Of a DNA stretch of 9,446 nucleotides, positions 1 to 6,481 are shown piece after piece (the first letter of the stretch is position 1; every line of letters starts with the position of its first letter). Under the pieces are notes generated by a model. It saw only the letters and a program-made list of their open reading frames with translations, was not told where the DNA came from and made no database searches. The stretch is taken from assembly GCF_041624275.1 (NCBI RefSeq), contig NZ_JBFJVE010000124.1:1-9446 (forward strand), read 5' to 3'. The translations under genes and the position numbers were made by a program. Source of the stretch: Shimia sp041624275. GTDB taxonomy: Bacteria > Pseudomonadota > Alphaproteobacteria > Rhodobacterales > Rhodobacteraceae.

Positions 1-239
1 ACGACGACGTCGATCGGGCCCAGATCGGCCTCGACCTGGGCGATGCCCGCGGCGCTGCTTTCGTAATCGGCGACGTTCCACTTGTAGGTCTTGATGCCGG
101 TCTCTTCGGTGAACTTGGCGGCCGCTTCGTCATTGCCGGCATAGGTGGCTGCGACGCTGTATCCTTCGGCCTGCAATTTCTTCGAAATGGCTTCGCCGAT
201 GCCGCGCGAACCGCCGGTGACGAGTGCTACTCTTGCCAT
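1..239 (-). CDS. phbB: Acetoacetyl-CoA reductase, N-terminal part (truncated by window edge)
   Basis: NADPH-dependent reduction of acetoacetyl-CoA to (R)-3-hydroxybutyryl-CoA, the second step of polyhydroxybutyrate synthesis in the cytoplasm. The 79 visible residues begin MARVALVTGGSRGIG, the TGxxxGIG dinucleotide-binding motif of short-chain dehydrogenases, and run to a DLGPIDVVV stretch typical of the SDR fold before NNAG. The rest, including the Ser-Tyr-Lys catalytic residues, lies outside the window. The start is supported by AGGAGA at 247-252, 7 bases upstream of the ATG. It follows phbA on the same strand, which separates this SDR from FabG: FabG has a similar N-terminus but is normally found with fatty-acid synthesis genes. 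A terminator between phbA and phbB suggests that phbB also has its own promoter. Confidence 0.9.
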   Translation of the reverse strand, partial: MARVALVTGGSRGIGEAISKKLQAEGYSVAATYAGNDEAAAKFTEETGIKTYKWNVADYESSAAGIAQVEADLGPIDVV

Positions 240-276
240 GGGTGTTTCTCCTGTCTGATGTGATCGCTCAGTAATT

Positions 277-305
277 CTGTTACGCAGAAAACAACGGGGG
301 TGCAA
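277..305 (-). promoter_or_regulatory. Weak candidate promoter for phbB
   Basis: Reading the minus strand, TTGCAC (300-305) and TAACAG (277-282) are spaced by 17 bases and lie 38-66 bases upstream of the phbB ATG. Each box matches the sigma-70 consensus at only 3 of 6 positions, so the call is weak. It is listed because the terminator after phbA makes a separate phbB promoter likely and because a perfect dyad overlaps the -35 box. Confidence 0.25.
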
Positions 306-314
306 CAATGTTGC
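302..314. promoter_or_regulatory. Perfect dyad upstream of phbB, candidate PhaR-type operator
   Basis: GCAACA-A-TGTTGC is a perfect 6-1-6 inverted repeat centred 69 bases upstream of the phbB start. The surrounding 60 bases hold further TGC/GCA words (TGCAGGCA, CTGCGGCA on the minus strand). PhaR, the PHB-responsive repressor of Paracoccus and Rhodobacter, is known to bind TGC/GCA-rich dyads, so an operator is a reasonable inference. A dyad of the same geometry occurs upstream of phbA (1705-1717). No PhaR gene is in the window. Confidence 0.4.
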
Positions 315-378
315 TAGAACAATTTGCCGCAGCTCAGAAAGTTTTGTGCCTGCATGAAAGGGGTTGGGGTGACGGGTT

Positions 379-406
379 AAAAAAAGGGCGCTGGTGAGCG
401 CCCTTT
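379..406 (-). terminator. Rho-independent terminator of phbA
   Basis: On the minus strand the 10-base arms AAAGGGCGCT and AGCGCCCTTT enclose a 4-base loop (stem 383-406), followed directly by a run giving seven T in total at the base of the stem. It starts 26 bases after the phbA stop codon. The long GC-rich stem with a U tract is a textbook intrinsic terminator. It sits between phbA and phbB, so the two genes are probably not a simple co-transcribed pair. Confidence 0.9.
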
Positions 407-431
407 GTAACATGTTTCAGCGGGCAGAAAC

Positions 432-1607
432 TCAGGGGCGTTCGAGGCACATGGCCACGCCCATGCCGCCGCCGATGCACAGCGTGGCAAGGCCCTTCTT
501 GGCGTCGCGGCGCTTCATCTCGAACAGAAGCGTGTTCAGGATGCGCGCGCCCGAAGCACCGATCGGGTGGCCGATGGCGATGGCGCCGCCGTTGACGTTG
601 ACGATCTCGGGATCCCAGCCCATGTCCTTGTTGACGGCGCAGGCCTGTGCGGCAAAGGCCTCGTTGGCTTCCACCAGGTCGAGATCGCCGACCGCCCAGC
701 CGGCCTTGTCCAGCGCCTTGCGCGAGGCATAGATCGGGCCGACGCCCATGATCGACGGATCAAGGCCCGCGGTGGCATAAGAGGCGATCCGCGCCAGCGG
801 TTCGATGCCGCGTTTCTCGGCTTCTTCGGCGCTCATCAGCAGGGCGCCGGCGGCGCCGTCATTGATGCCCGAGGCATTGGCGGCGGTGACCGAACCGTCC
901 TTGGTGAAGGCGGGGCGCAGTTTCTGCATCGCCTCGATGGTGGCGCCGTGGCGGATGTATTCATCGCTGTCGACAACAATGTCGCCCTTGCGGGTCTTCA
1001 CGGTGAAGGGGGTGATCTCGTCGGCGAACTTGCCGGCCTTCTGGGCGGCTTCGGCCTTGTTCTGCGAGGCGACGGCGAAAGCGTCCTGCTGATCGCGGCT
1101 GATCTGCCACTGGTTGGCGACGTTCTCGGCGGTCTGGCCCATGTGATAGCCGTTGAAGGCATCCCACAGACCGTCGCGGATCATCGAGTCGATGTATTTC
1201 ACGTCACCCATCTTGGTGCCGGCGCGCAGATGCGCGACATGGGGCGACAGCGACATGTTTTCCTGGCCGCCGGCGGCCACGATCGCCGCGTCACCAAGAT
1301 GGATGTGCTGGGCCGCCAGCGCGACGGCGCGCAGCCCCGAGCCGCAGACCTGGTTGATGCCCCAGGCGGCGCTTTCCTGCGGCAGGCCGGCATTGATATG
1401 GGCCTGGCGGGCCGGGTTCTGGCCCTGACCGCCGGTCAGCACCTGGCCGAGAATGGTTTCCGAAACTTCCGACGCATCGATACCGGCGCGCTCGACCAGT
1501 GCAGCCAGAACCGTGGCGCCCAGGTCATGGGCGGGCGTGTTGGCGAACGAGCCGCTGAAACTGCCGACAGCGGTCCGGGCTGCCGATGCGATAACTACGT
1601 TGGTCAT
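432..1607 (-). CDS. phbA: Acetyl-CoA acetyltransferase (beta-ketothiolase) of PHB synthesis
   Basis: Condenses two acetyl-CoA to acetoacetyl-CoA, the first committed step of PHB synthesis; cytoplasmic, thiolase family. The product is 391 residues, the usual length of biosynthetic thiolases. The nucleophilic Cys88 lies in NQVCGSG, the NEAF motif is at 315-318, the catalytic His347 is in GHPIGASGAR, and the second catalytic Cys377 lies in CIGGGMG. The start is taken at 1607 (MTNVVIASAARTAVG), the normal family N-terminus, with AGAGGA at 1615-1620 placed 7 bases upstream. An upstream in-frame ATG at 1634 would add nine non-conserved residues and has no better ribosome site. phbB follows downstream, which favours a PHB role over fatty-acid or ketone-body degradation. 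A candidate promoter and dyad lie in the 150-base leader. Confidence 0.96.
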   Translation of the reverse strand: MTNVVIASAARTAVGSFSGSFANTPAHDLGATVLAALVERAGIDASEVSETILGQVLTGGQGQNPARQAHINAGLPQESAAWGINQVCGSGLRAVALAAQHIHLGDAAIVAAGGQENMSLSPHVAHLRAGTKMGDVKYIDSMIRDGLWDAFNGYHMGQTAENVANQWQISRDQQDAFAVASQNKAEAAQKAGKFADEITPFTVKTRKGDIVVDSDEYIRHGATIEAMQKLRPAFTKDGSVTAANASGINDGAAGALLMSAEEAEKRGIEPLARIASYATAGLDPSIMGVGPIYASRKALDKAGWAVGDLDLVEANEAFAAQACAVNKDMGWDPEIVNVNGGAIAIGHPIGASGARILNTLLFEMKRRDAKKGLATLCIGGGMGVAMCLERP

Positions 1608-1689
1608 GTATGATTCCTCTACCAAAGACTTCACGAAGGGTCCGCGTTTCCGGCGCGGAGTTCAAGCTTCCGCACAGGCCTTCGCAGCG

Positions 1690-1719
1690 GTGCATAGCAG
1701 TTTCGCCGCATTGCGGCAA
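1690..1719 (-). promoter_or_regulatory. Candidate promoter for phbA
   Basis: On the minus strand TTGCCG (1714-1719) and TATGCA (1691-1696) are separated by 17 bases, matching sigma-70 boxes at 4/6 and 3/6 positions, 84-112 bases upstream of the phbA ATG. The word CTGC-TAT-GCAC (1690-1700) overlaps the -10 box and is one base away from the CTGC-N3-GCAG pattern recalled for Rhodobacteraceae PhaR sites. The remainder of the 1608-1757 spacer shows the phbA ribosome site but no terminator that I can see for the upstream EAL gene. Confidence 0.35.
1705..1717. promoter_or_regulatory. Perfect dyad upstream of phbA, candidate PhaR-type operator
   Basis: GCCGCA-T-TGCGGC is a perfect 6-1-6 inverted repeat centred 104 bases upstream of the phbA start and overlapping the candidate -35 box. 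It shares the pattern GCnnCA-W-TGnnGC with the dyad upstream of phbB at 302-314. The shared geometry at both PHB genes suggests a common regulator. In GC-rich DNA a 13-base dyad can also arise by chance. Confidence 0.38.
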
Positions 1720-1757
1720 CGGGAAGGGTGCCCGAGGGGGGAAATAATGTTGCGTCG

Positions 1758-2597
1758 TTACGCGGCGTCGCTGTTCTTTTTTTTCGCCTGCCACTCGGGG
1801 TTGATGGTGGGGGCGCCGAACAGGAACCCCTGCAGGCAGTCAAAGCCCAGCTCGGTCAGAATGCGCGCATCCTCGGGGTGTTCGACGCGGCTGGCGACGG
1901 TGTACATATCAAGGCCCCGTGCGATGGCGGCGATGCCCCCGGCCAGAACCCGGTTTTCGGGGTCGGCCCGGATCCCGCGCGAGAACTGCCCATCCAACTT
2001 TAGGATATCAAAGAAGAAATCCCGGAAGTGGCGGAAGGAACTGAAGCCAGATCCGAAATCGTCCAGGGCAAAGGATATGCCCCGGGCGCGCAAATCGTCC
2101 ATGAAGTCGACCACCAGTTCCGGGATCTGGACCGCCGAGGATTCCGAGATCTCGAGGATCAGCCTTTCGGCGATGTCGGGGCGGCGGCGCAGCCCGGCGT
2201 CGAGGCTGCGCATCCAGCGGCCATAGCCGATCGAGCGTGCCGACATGTTGATCGACAGGCGCAGCGAAGGATGAGACGCCAGCACCCCCAGCCCCAATTC
2301 AAGCGCCAGGCAATCGAGCTGACGACCGGCTTCGCAACCCTCGACCGCATCGATGAATTCCTTGGCGGGAATCACCCGCCCGGTCGCATCAAGCACCCGG
2401 ATCAGGGCCTCGTGAAAAACAATCTCCTGCCGGGCCCGGGCCCGGACCACCGGCTGAAAGGCCAGCAGCACCTGCCCATGGCGGATCGCCTCGGTCACCA
2501 TGCGAAGCGTGTCGGCGTCGCGCAGGCCCACGGCAGCATTCAGGGGCGAGTCCAGCCCTTCGTGTAATCCGGTCAGGTTTGCATCGTGCCGCTGCAT
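1758..2597 (-). CDS. Stand-alone EAL-domain protein, probably catalytically impaired
   Basis: A single cytoplasmic EAL (c-di-GMP phosphodiesterase fold) domain in 279 residues, with no GGDEF, PAS, receiver or membrane segment. Matching by spacing to the known catalytic EAL residues gives E63 in EAL, N117 in INMSA, E149 and loop-6 anchor E152 in EISES, D179/D180 in DDFGSGFSS, K200 in ILKLD and Q256 in LQGF. The usual AEGVE motif reads ASRVE, so the metal/catalytic Glu is Ser236, exactly 20 residues before Q256 as expected. This predicts weak or absent phosphodiesterase activity, and perhaps a c-di-GMP-binding or protein-interaction role; that is inference. The start at 2597 (MQRHDANL) has GGGAG 8 bases upstream. 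An ATG at 2699 would add 34 atypical residues across the spacer. The gene ends in a lysine run coded by eight A. It diverges from tag. Confidence 0.88.
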   Translation of the reverse strand: MQRHDANLTGLHEGLDSPLNAAVGLRDADTLRMVTEAIRHGQVLLAFQPVVRARARQEIVFHEALIRVLDATGRVIPAKEFIDAVEGCEAGRQLDCLALELGLGVLASHPSLRLSINMSARSIGYGRWMRSLDAGLRRRPDIAERLILEISESSAVQIPELVVDFMDDLRARGISFALDDFGSGFSSFRHFRDFFFDILKLDGQFSRGIRADPENRVLAGGIAAIARGLDMYTVASRVEHPEDARILTELGFDCLQGFLFGAPTINPEWQAKKKNSDAA

Positions 2598-2719
2598 GGT
2601 TTGCTCCCGCTGTGATCCATGCCAGACTGGCCGGCAAACGGTGAACATTGGCTTAACGGTGATGGCGATGCGCGCGTCCGTGGGCAGGCGCTTGCGCACC
2701 GGGCAATTTGGGGGGATTG
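2598..2719. other. Divergent spacer between the EAL gene and tag
   Basis: This 122-base region must hold the start signals of both divergent genes. The EAL ribosome site (GGGAG on the minus strand) is near 2606-2610 and a run of six G (2710-2715) precedes the tag start. I see no convincing sigma-70 box pair on either strand. An 8-base word, AACGGTGA, is repeated directly at 2637-2644 and 2655-2662, 18 bases apart. Confidence 0.5.
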
Positions 2720-3331
2720 ATGGCTGAAAGATGCGGTTGGGCGGGGCAGGAGCCGATCTATGTCGCCTATCACGACAGCGAATGGGGCGTGCCCGAATAC
2801 GACAGCCGGGCCCTGTGGGAAAAGCTGATCCTCGACGGCTTCCAGGCCGGGCTGAGCTGGATCACCATCCTCAAGAAGCGCGAGAATTTCCGCGCCGCCT
2901 TCCGGGGCTTCGACCCGGATGTCATCGCCACATGGGGCGAGGCCGAGGTGGCCCGGCTGCTGGATGATCCGGGCATCGTGCGCCACCGGGGCAAGATCGA
3001 GGCGACGATCGGCAATGCGCGTGCATGGCAGAGGATCGAGGCCGCCGGGGGCTTTGACGACTTCCTGTGGCGCTATGTCGACCACCGGCCCCTGCAGAAC
3101 AGCTGGCAGAGCCTTGCCGAGGTGCCGGCCTTCACCCCCCTGTCGACGCGCATATCAAAAGATCTGAAAAAGGCCGGTTTCCGGTTCTGCGGCCCGACCA
3201 TCGTCTATGCCTTCATGCAGGCCTGTGGCCTGGTCAACGACCATCTGGTGGGTTGCCCCTGCCATGACTGGGTGGCCGGTCTGGCCCGGCCCCGGACCGC
3301 AGGGGCGCGGGGCCCGGAACGCGGGCCCTGA
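2720..3331 (+). CDS. tag: DNA-3-methyladenine glycosylase I
   Basis: Excises 3-methyladenine from alkylated DNA, starting base excision repair. The 203-residue protein shows the Tag family from end to end: RCGW at the N-terminus, YHDSEWGVP, QAGLSWITILKKRENFR, a helix-hairpin-helix-like region with GIVRHRGKI, and FMQACGLVNDH. The structural zinc site is complete: Cys5, His18, His175, Cys179. The residue corresponding to E. coli Glu38, which contacts the base, is Asp39 (LDGFQAG), a conservative change. The C-terminal tail after GCPCHDW is about 20 residues of Arg/Gly/Pro-rich sequence without a recognised function. ATG 2720 is preferred, with GGGGGG at 2710-2715 as ribosome site; a TTG at 2708 would add four residues. 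It is the only plus-strand gene and is convergent with lpd. Constitutive expression is typical of Tag enzymes. Confidence 0.95.
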   Translation: MAERCGWAGQEPIYVAYHDSEWGVPEYDSRALWEKLILDGFQAGLSWITILKKRENFRAAFRGFDPDVIATWGEAEVARLLDDPGIVRHRGKIEATIGNARAWQRIEAAGGFDDFLWRYVDHRPLQNSWQSLAEVPAFTPLSTRISKDLKKAGFRFCGPTIVYAFMQACGLVNDHLVGCPCHDWVAGLARPRTAGARGPERGP

Positions 3332-3340
3332 AAGCAGAAA

Positions 3341-3363
3341 GGGCAGGCCCCCGGGGCCTGCCC
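3341..3363. terminator. Bidirectional terminator between convergent tag and lpd
   Basis: The 10-base arms GGGCAGGCCC (3341-3350) and GGGCCTGCCC (3354-3363) form a perfect GC-rich stem with a very short loop. It starts 9 bases after the tag stop and 25 bases beyond the lpd stop on the other strand. Downstream on the minus strand come TTT and, after a short gap, another TTT; on the plus strand a CTTTT follows 6 bases later. The U tracts are modest, so it should work best for lpd, but its position fits both genes. Confidence 0.75.
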
Positions 3364-3388
3364 ATAAGTCTTTTGCCAAGGGCGCGGA

Positions 3389-4789
3389 TCAGCTGTGGAT
3401 CGGCCCGTCGCCGCAGGCCAGAGCCGCCTCGCGCACCGCCTCGGAATAGGTCGGGTGGGCGTGGCAGGTCATGGCGATATCCTCGGCCGAGGCGCCGAAC
3501 TCCATCGCCACGCAGAGCTCGTGGATCATGTCGCCGGCGGCCGGGCCGATGATCGCGGCGCCCAGCACCCGGTCGGTTTCCTTGTCGGCGATGATCTTGA
3601 CAAAGGCGCCTTCGGCCTGTCCCACCGCCTTGGCGCGGGCATTGCCCATGAACATGAACTTGCCGACCTTGATCTTGCGGCCCTCGGCCTTCAGCGCCGC
3701 TTCGGTGGCGCCGACGGTGGCCACTTCGGGGGTGGTGTAGACCACGCCCGGGATCACGCCATAGTTCACATGGCCGTGCTTGCCGGCGATCACCTCGGCC
3801 ACCGCCATGCCTTCGTCCTCGGCCTTGTGGGCCAGCATCGGGCCTTCGATCACGTCGCCGATGGCATAGATGCCGGGCACGTTGGTCTTCCACTGGCCAT
3901 CGGTGGCGATCTGGCCGCGCTCGGTCAGTTTCACGCCGACGGTATCAAGGCCGAGGCCTTGGTAATAGGGGCGGCGACCGGTGGCGACCAGCACCACGTC
4001 GGCGTCGAGAACCTGCTCGTCTTCCGGCGATTTCTTCAGCGCGTATTTCACCTTGGCCTTGGTCTTGGAGGCCTCGACGCCCGAGACCGCGGCGCCCATG
4101 ACGAAGGCAAGGCCCTGTTTCTCGAGAATGCGCTTGAAGCTGCGCTGCACGTCGGCATCCATGCCGGGGCAGACCGCGTCCATATATTCGACCACCGTGA
4201 CCTCGGCGCCGAGGCGCTGATAGACCGAGCCCAGCTCGAGGCCGATGACGCCGGCGCCGATGACGACCATCTTCTTCGGCACCTTGGGAAGCTCCAGCGC
4301 GCCGGTGGAGTCGACCACCACGCCCTTGTCGTTGTCGACCTCGACACCCGGCAGCGACGCGGGCACAGAGCCCGAGGCGATGACGATGTTCTTGGTCTCA
4401 TAGCTGGTGTCACCGACCTTGACCTTGCCGGCGGCTTCGATGCTGCCATAGCCCTTGATCCAGTCGATCTTGTTCTTCTTGAACAGGAATTCGATGCCGG
4501 TGGTGTTCTGGCCGATGGTCTCGTCCTTGTAGGTCAGCATCTGTTTCCAGTCGACCGAGGGGCTCTTGCCCTTGAGGCCCATGGCGGCGAAATTATGCTC
4601 GGCCTCGTGCAGCATGTGGCTGGCGTGCAAGAGCGCCTTGGAGGGGATGCAGCCGACGTTGAGGCAGGTGCCGCCAAGGGTTTCGCGGCCTTCGACCACG
4701 GCGGTTTTCAGGCCCAGCTGGGCGCAGCGGATGGCGCTGACGTAGCCGCCGGGGCCGGCGCCGATGATGATGACGTCATATTGGGACAT
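3389..4789 (-). CDS. lpd: Dihydrolipoyl dehydrogenase (E3 of 2-oxoglutarate dehydrogenase)
   Basis: FAD enzyme that reoxidises dihydrolipoyl groups on the E2 subunit and reduces NAD+. The 466-residue length is standard. The FAD-binding GAGPGGY is at 10-16, the redox-active disulfide Cys42/Cys47 lies in GGTCLNVGCIPSK, and the NAD-binding GAGVIGLE is near 180. ATGRRP and AIGDV follow as the second FAD contacts. The C-terminal dimer interface holds the catalytic pair His445 and Glu450 in HAHPTYSE. AAGGAA at 4797-4802 lies 7 bases before the ATG. It follows sucA and sucB on the same strand, so it is most likely the E3 of this complex, although E3 proteins can be shared with pyruvate dehydrogenase or glycine cleavage. 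The 175-base structured spacer upstream may permit expression separate from sucAB. No active-site residue is missing. Confidence 0.97.
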   Translation of the reverse strand: MSQYDVIIIGAGPGGYVSAIRCAQLGLKTAVVEGRETLGGTCLNVGCIPSKALLHASHMLHEAEHNFAAMGLKGKSPSVDWKQMLTYKDETIGQNTTGIEFLFKKNKIDWIKGYGSIEAAGKVKVGDTSYETKNIVIASGSVPASLPGVEVDNDKGVVVDSTGALELPKVPKKMVVIGAGVIGLELGSVYQRLGAEVTVVEYMDAVCPGMDADVQRSFKRILEKQGLAFVMGAAVSGVEASKTKAKVKYALKKSPEDEQVLDADVVLVATGRRPYYQGLGLDTVGVKLTERGQIATDGQWKTNVPGIYAIGDVIEGPMLAHKAEDEGMAVAEVIAGKHGHVNYGVIPGVVYTTPEVATVGATEAALKAEGRKIKVGKFMFMGNARAKAVGQAEGAFVKIIADKETDRVLGAAIIGPAAGDMIHELCVAMEFGASAEDIAMTCHAHPTYSEAVREAALACGDGPIHS

Positions 4790-4828
4790 GGGTCATTTCC
4801 TTCAAAATGAACGACGCCCGAAACGGGT

Positions 4829-4861
4829 TCGGTATCGCGTCGGTATTGCCTCGGTATCGCG
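4829..4861. repeat. Three tandem 11-bp repeats in the sucB-lpd spacer
   Basis: On the plus strand the units are TCGGTATCGCG (4829-4839), TCGGTATTGCC (4840-4850) and TCGGTATCGCG (4851-4861). The outer two are identical and the middle one differs at two positions. The 11-base period is close to one helical turn. The array ends 40 bases upstream of the lpd ribosome site core region and is not coding on the minus strand. The function is unknown. Confidence 0.8.
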
Positions 4862-4873
4862 TCGAAGCGATAC
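4854..4873. repeat. Small hairpin overlapping the last 11-bp repeat
   Basis: GTATCGC (4854-4860) and GCGATAC (4867-4873) form a perfect 7-base stem with a 6-base loop. The left arm is part of the third tandem repeat, so the array and the hairpin share sequence. There is no U tract, so it does not look like a terminator on either strand. It could stabilise or mark the sucB-lpd transcript. Confidence 0.55.
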
Positions 4874-4904
4874 GGGCGGGGTTGCGGCCGCGCATACGGC
4901 GGCA

Positions 4905-4958
4905 GGTGCGTGAGATCACGCACCCTACGATCGCGTAGGGTGCGTGCTTGCACGCACC
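4905..4958. repeat. Alternating palindromic element just downstream of sucB
   Basis: The element has the order A-A'-spacer-A-A', with A = GGTGCGTG and A' = CACGCACC, at 4905-4912, 4917-4924, 4939-4946 and 4951-4958. Each A-A' pair can fold as a short hairpin. Alternatively, the central A' and A extend into a perfect 13-base stem (4917-4929 with 4934-4946) around the loop ATCG, so the two foldings exclude each other. It begins 6 bases after the sucB stop codon and has no U tract. Its structure resembles dispersed REP-like intergenic palindromes. Copies elsewhere in the genome are expected but cannot be seen here. Confidence 0.8.
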
Positions 4959-4964
4959 GCGTCC

Positions 4965-6467
<1,503 letters not shown>

Positions 6468-6481
6468 GGGTTAGTTTCCTT
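6468..6481 (-). promoter_or_regulatory. sucA-sucB junction with ribosome site inside sucA
   Basis: The last sucA codons GAA GGA AAC supply the AAGGAA ribosome site for sucB (6476-6481). They are followed by TAA, three C and the sucB ATG, giving 8 bases between site and start. Ribosomes ending sucA finish within the sucB initiation region, which favours translational coupling and balanced E1:E2 production. Confidence 0.8.

Noticed and set aside
567..1613. Open frame of 348 codons on the plus strand opposite phbA
   Set aside because: Antisense shadow of phbA with no recognisable domain; phbA carries every thiolase active-site motif.
2598..2699. N-terminal 34-residue extension of the EAL protein from an ATG at 2699
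   Set aside because: The added residues fill the divergent spacer, resemble no domain, and the internal ATG at 2597 has a good GGGAG ribosome site at proper spacing.
2573..3085. Minus-strand open frame opposite tag
   Set aside because: Shadow of tag, with no motif and no ribosome site; tag has the full zinc site and family sequence.
3395..4810. Open frame of 471 codons on the plus strand opposite lpd
   Set aside because: It mirrors lpd codon by codon, is dominated by residues expected from antisense reading of GC-rich codons (Ala, Gly, His, Asp, Leu), and shows no family motif, while lpd has complete catalytic motifs.
4905..4958. Intrinsic terminator for sucB
   Set aside because: The stems are strong but no T tract follows on the minus strand; the next bases are GC-rich, so it is listed as a palindromic repeat instead.
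4829..4958. CRISPR array
   Set aside because: The repeats are only 8-11 bases, contiguous or palindromic, with no unique spacers of regular length and no cas genes.
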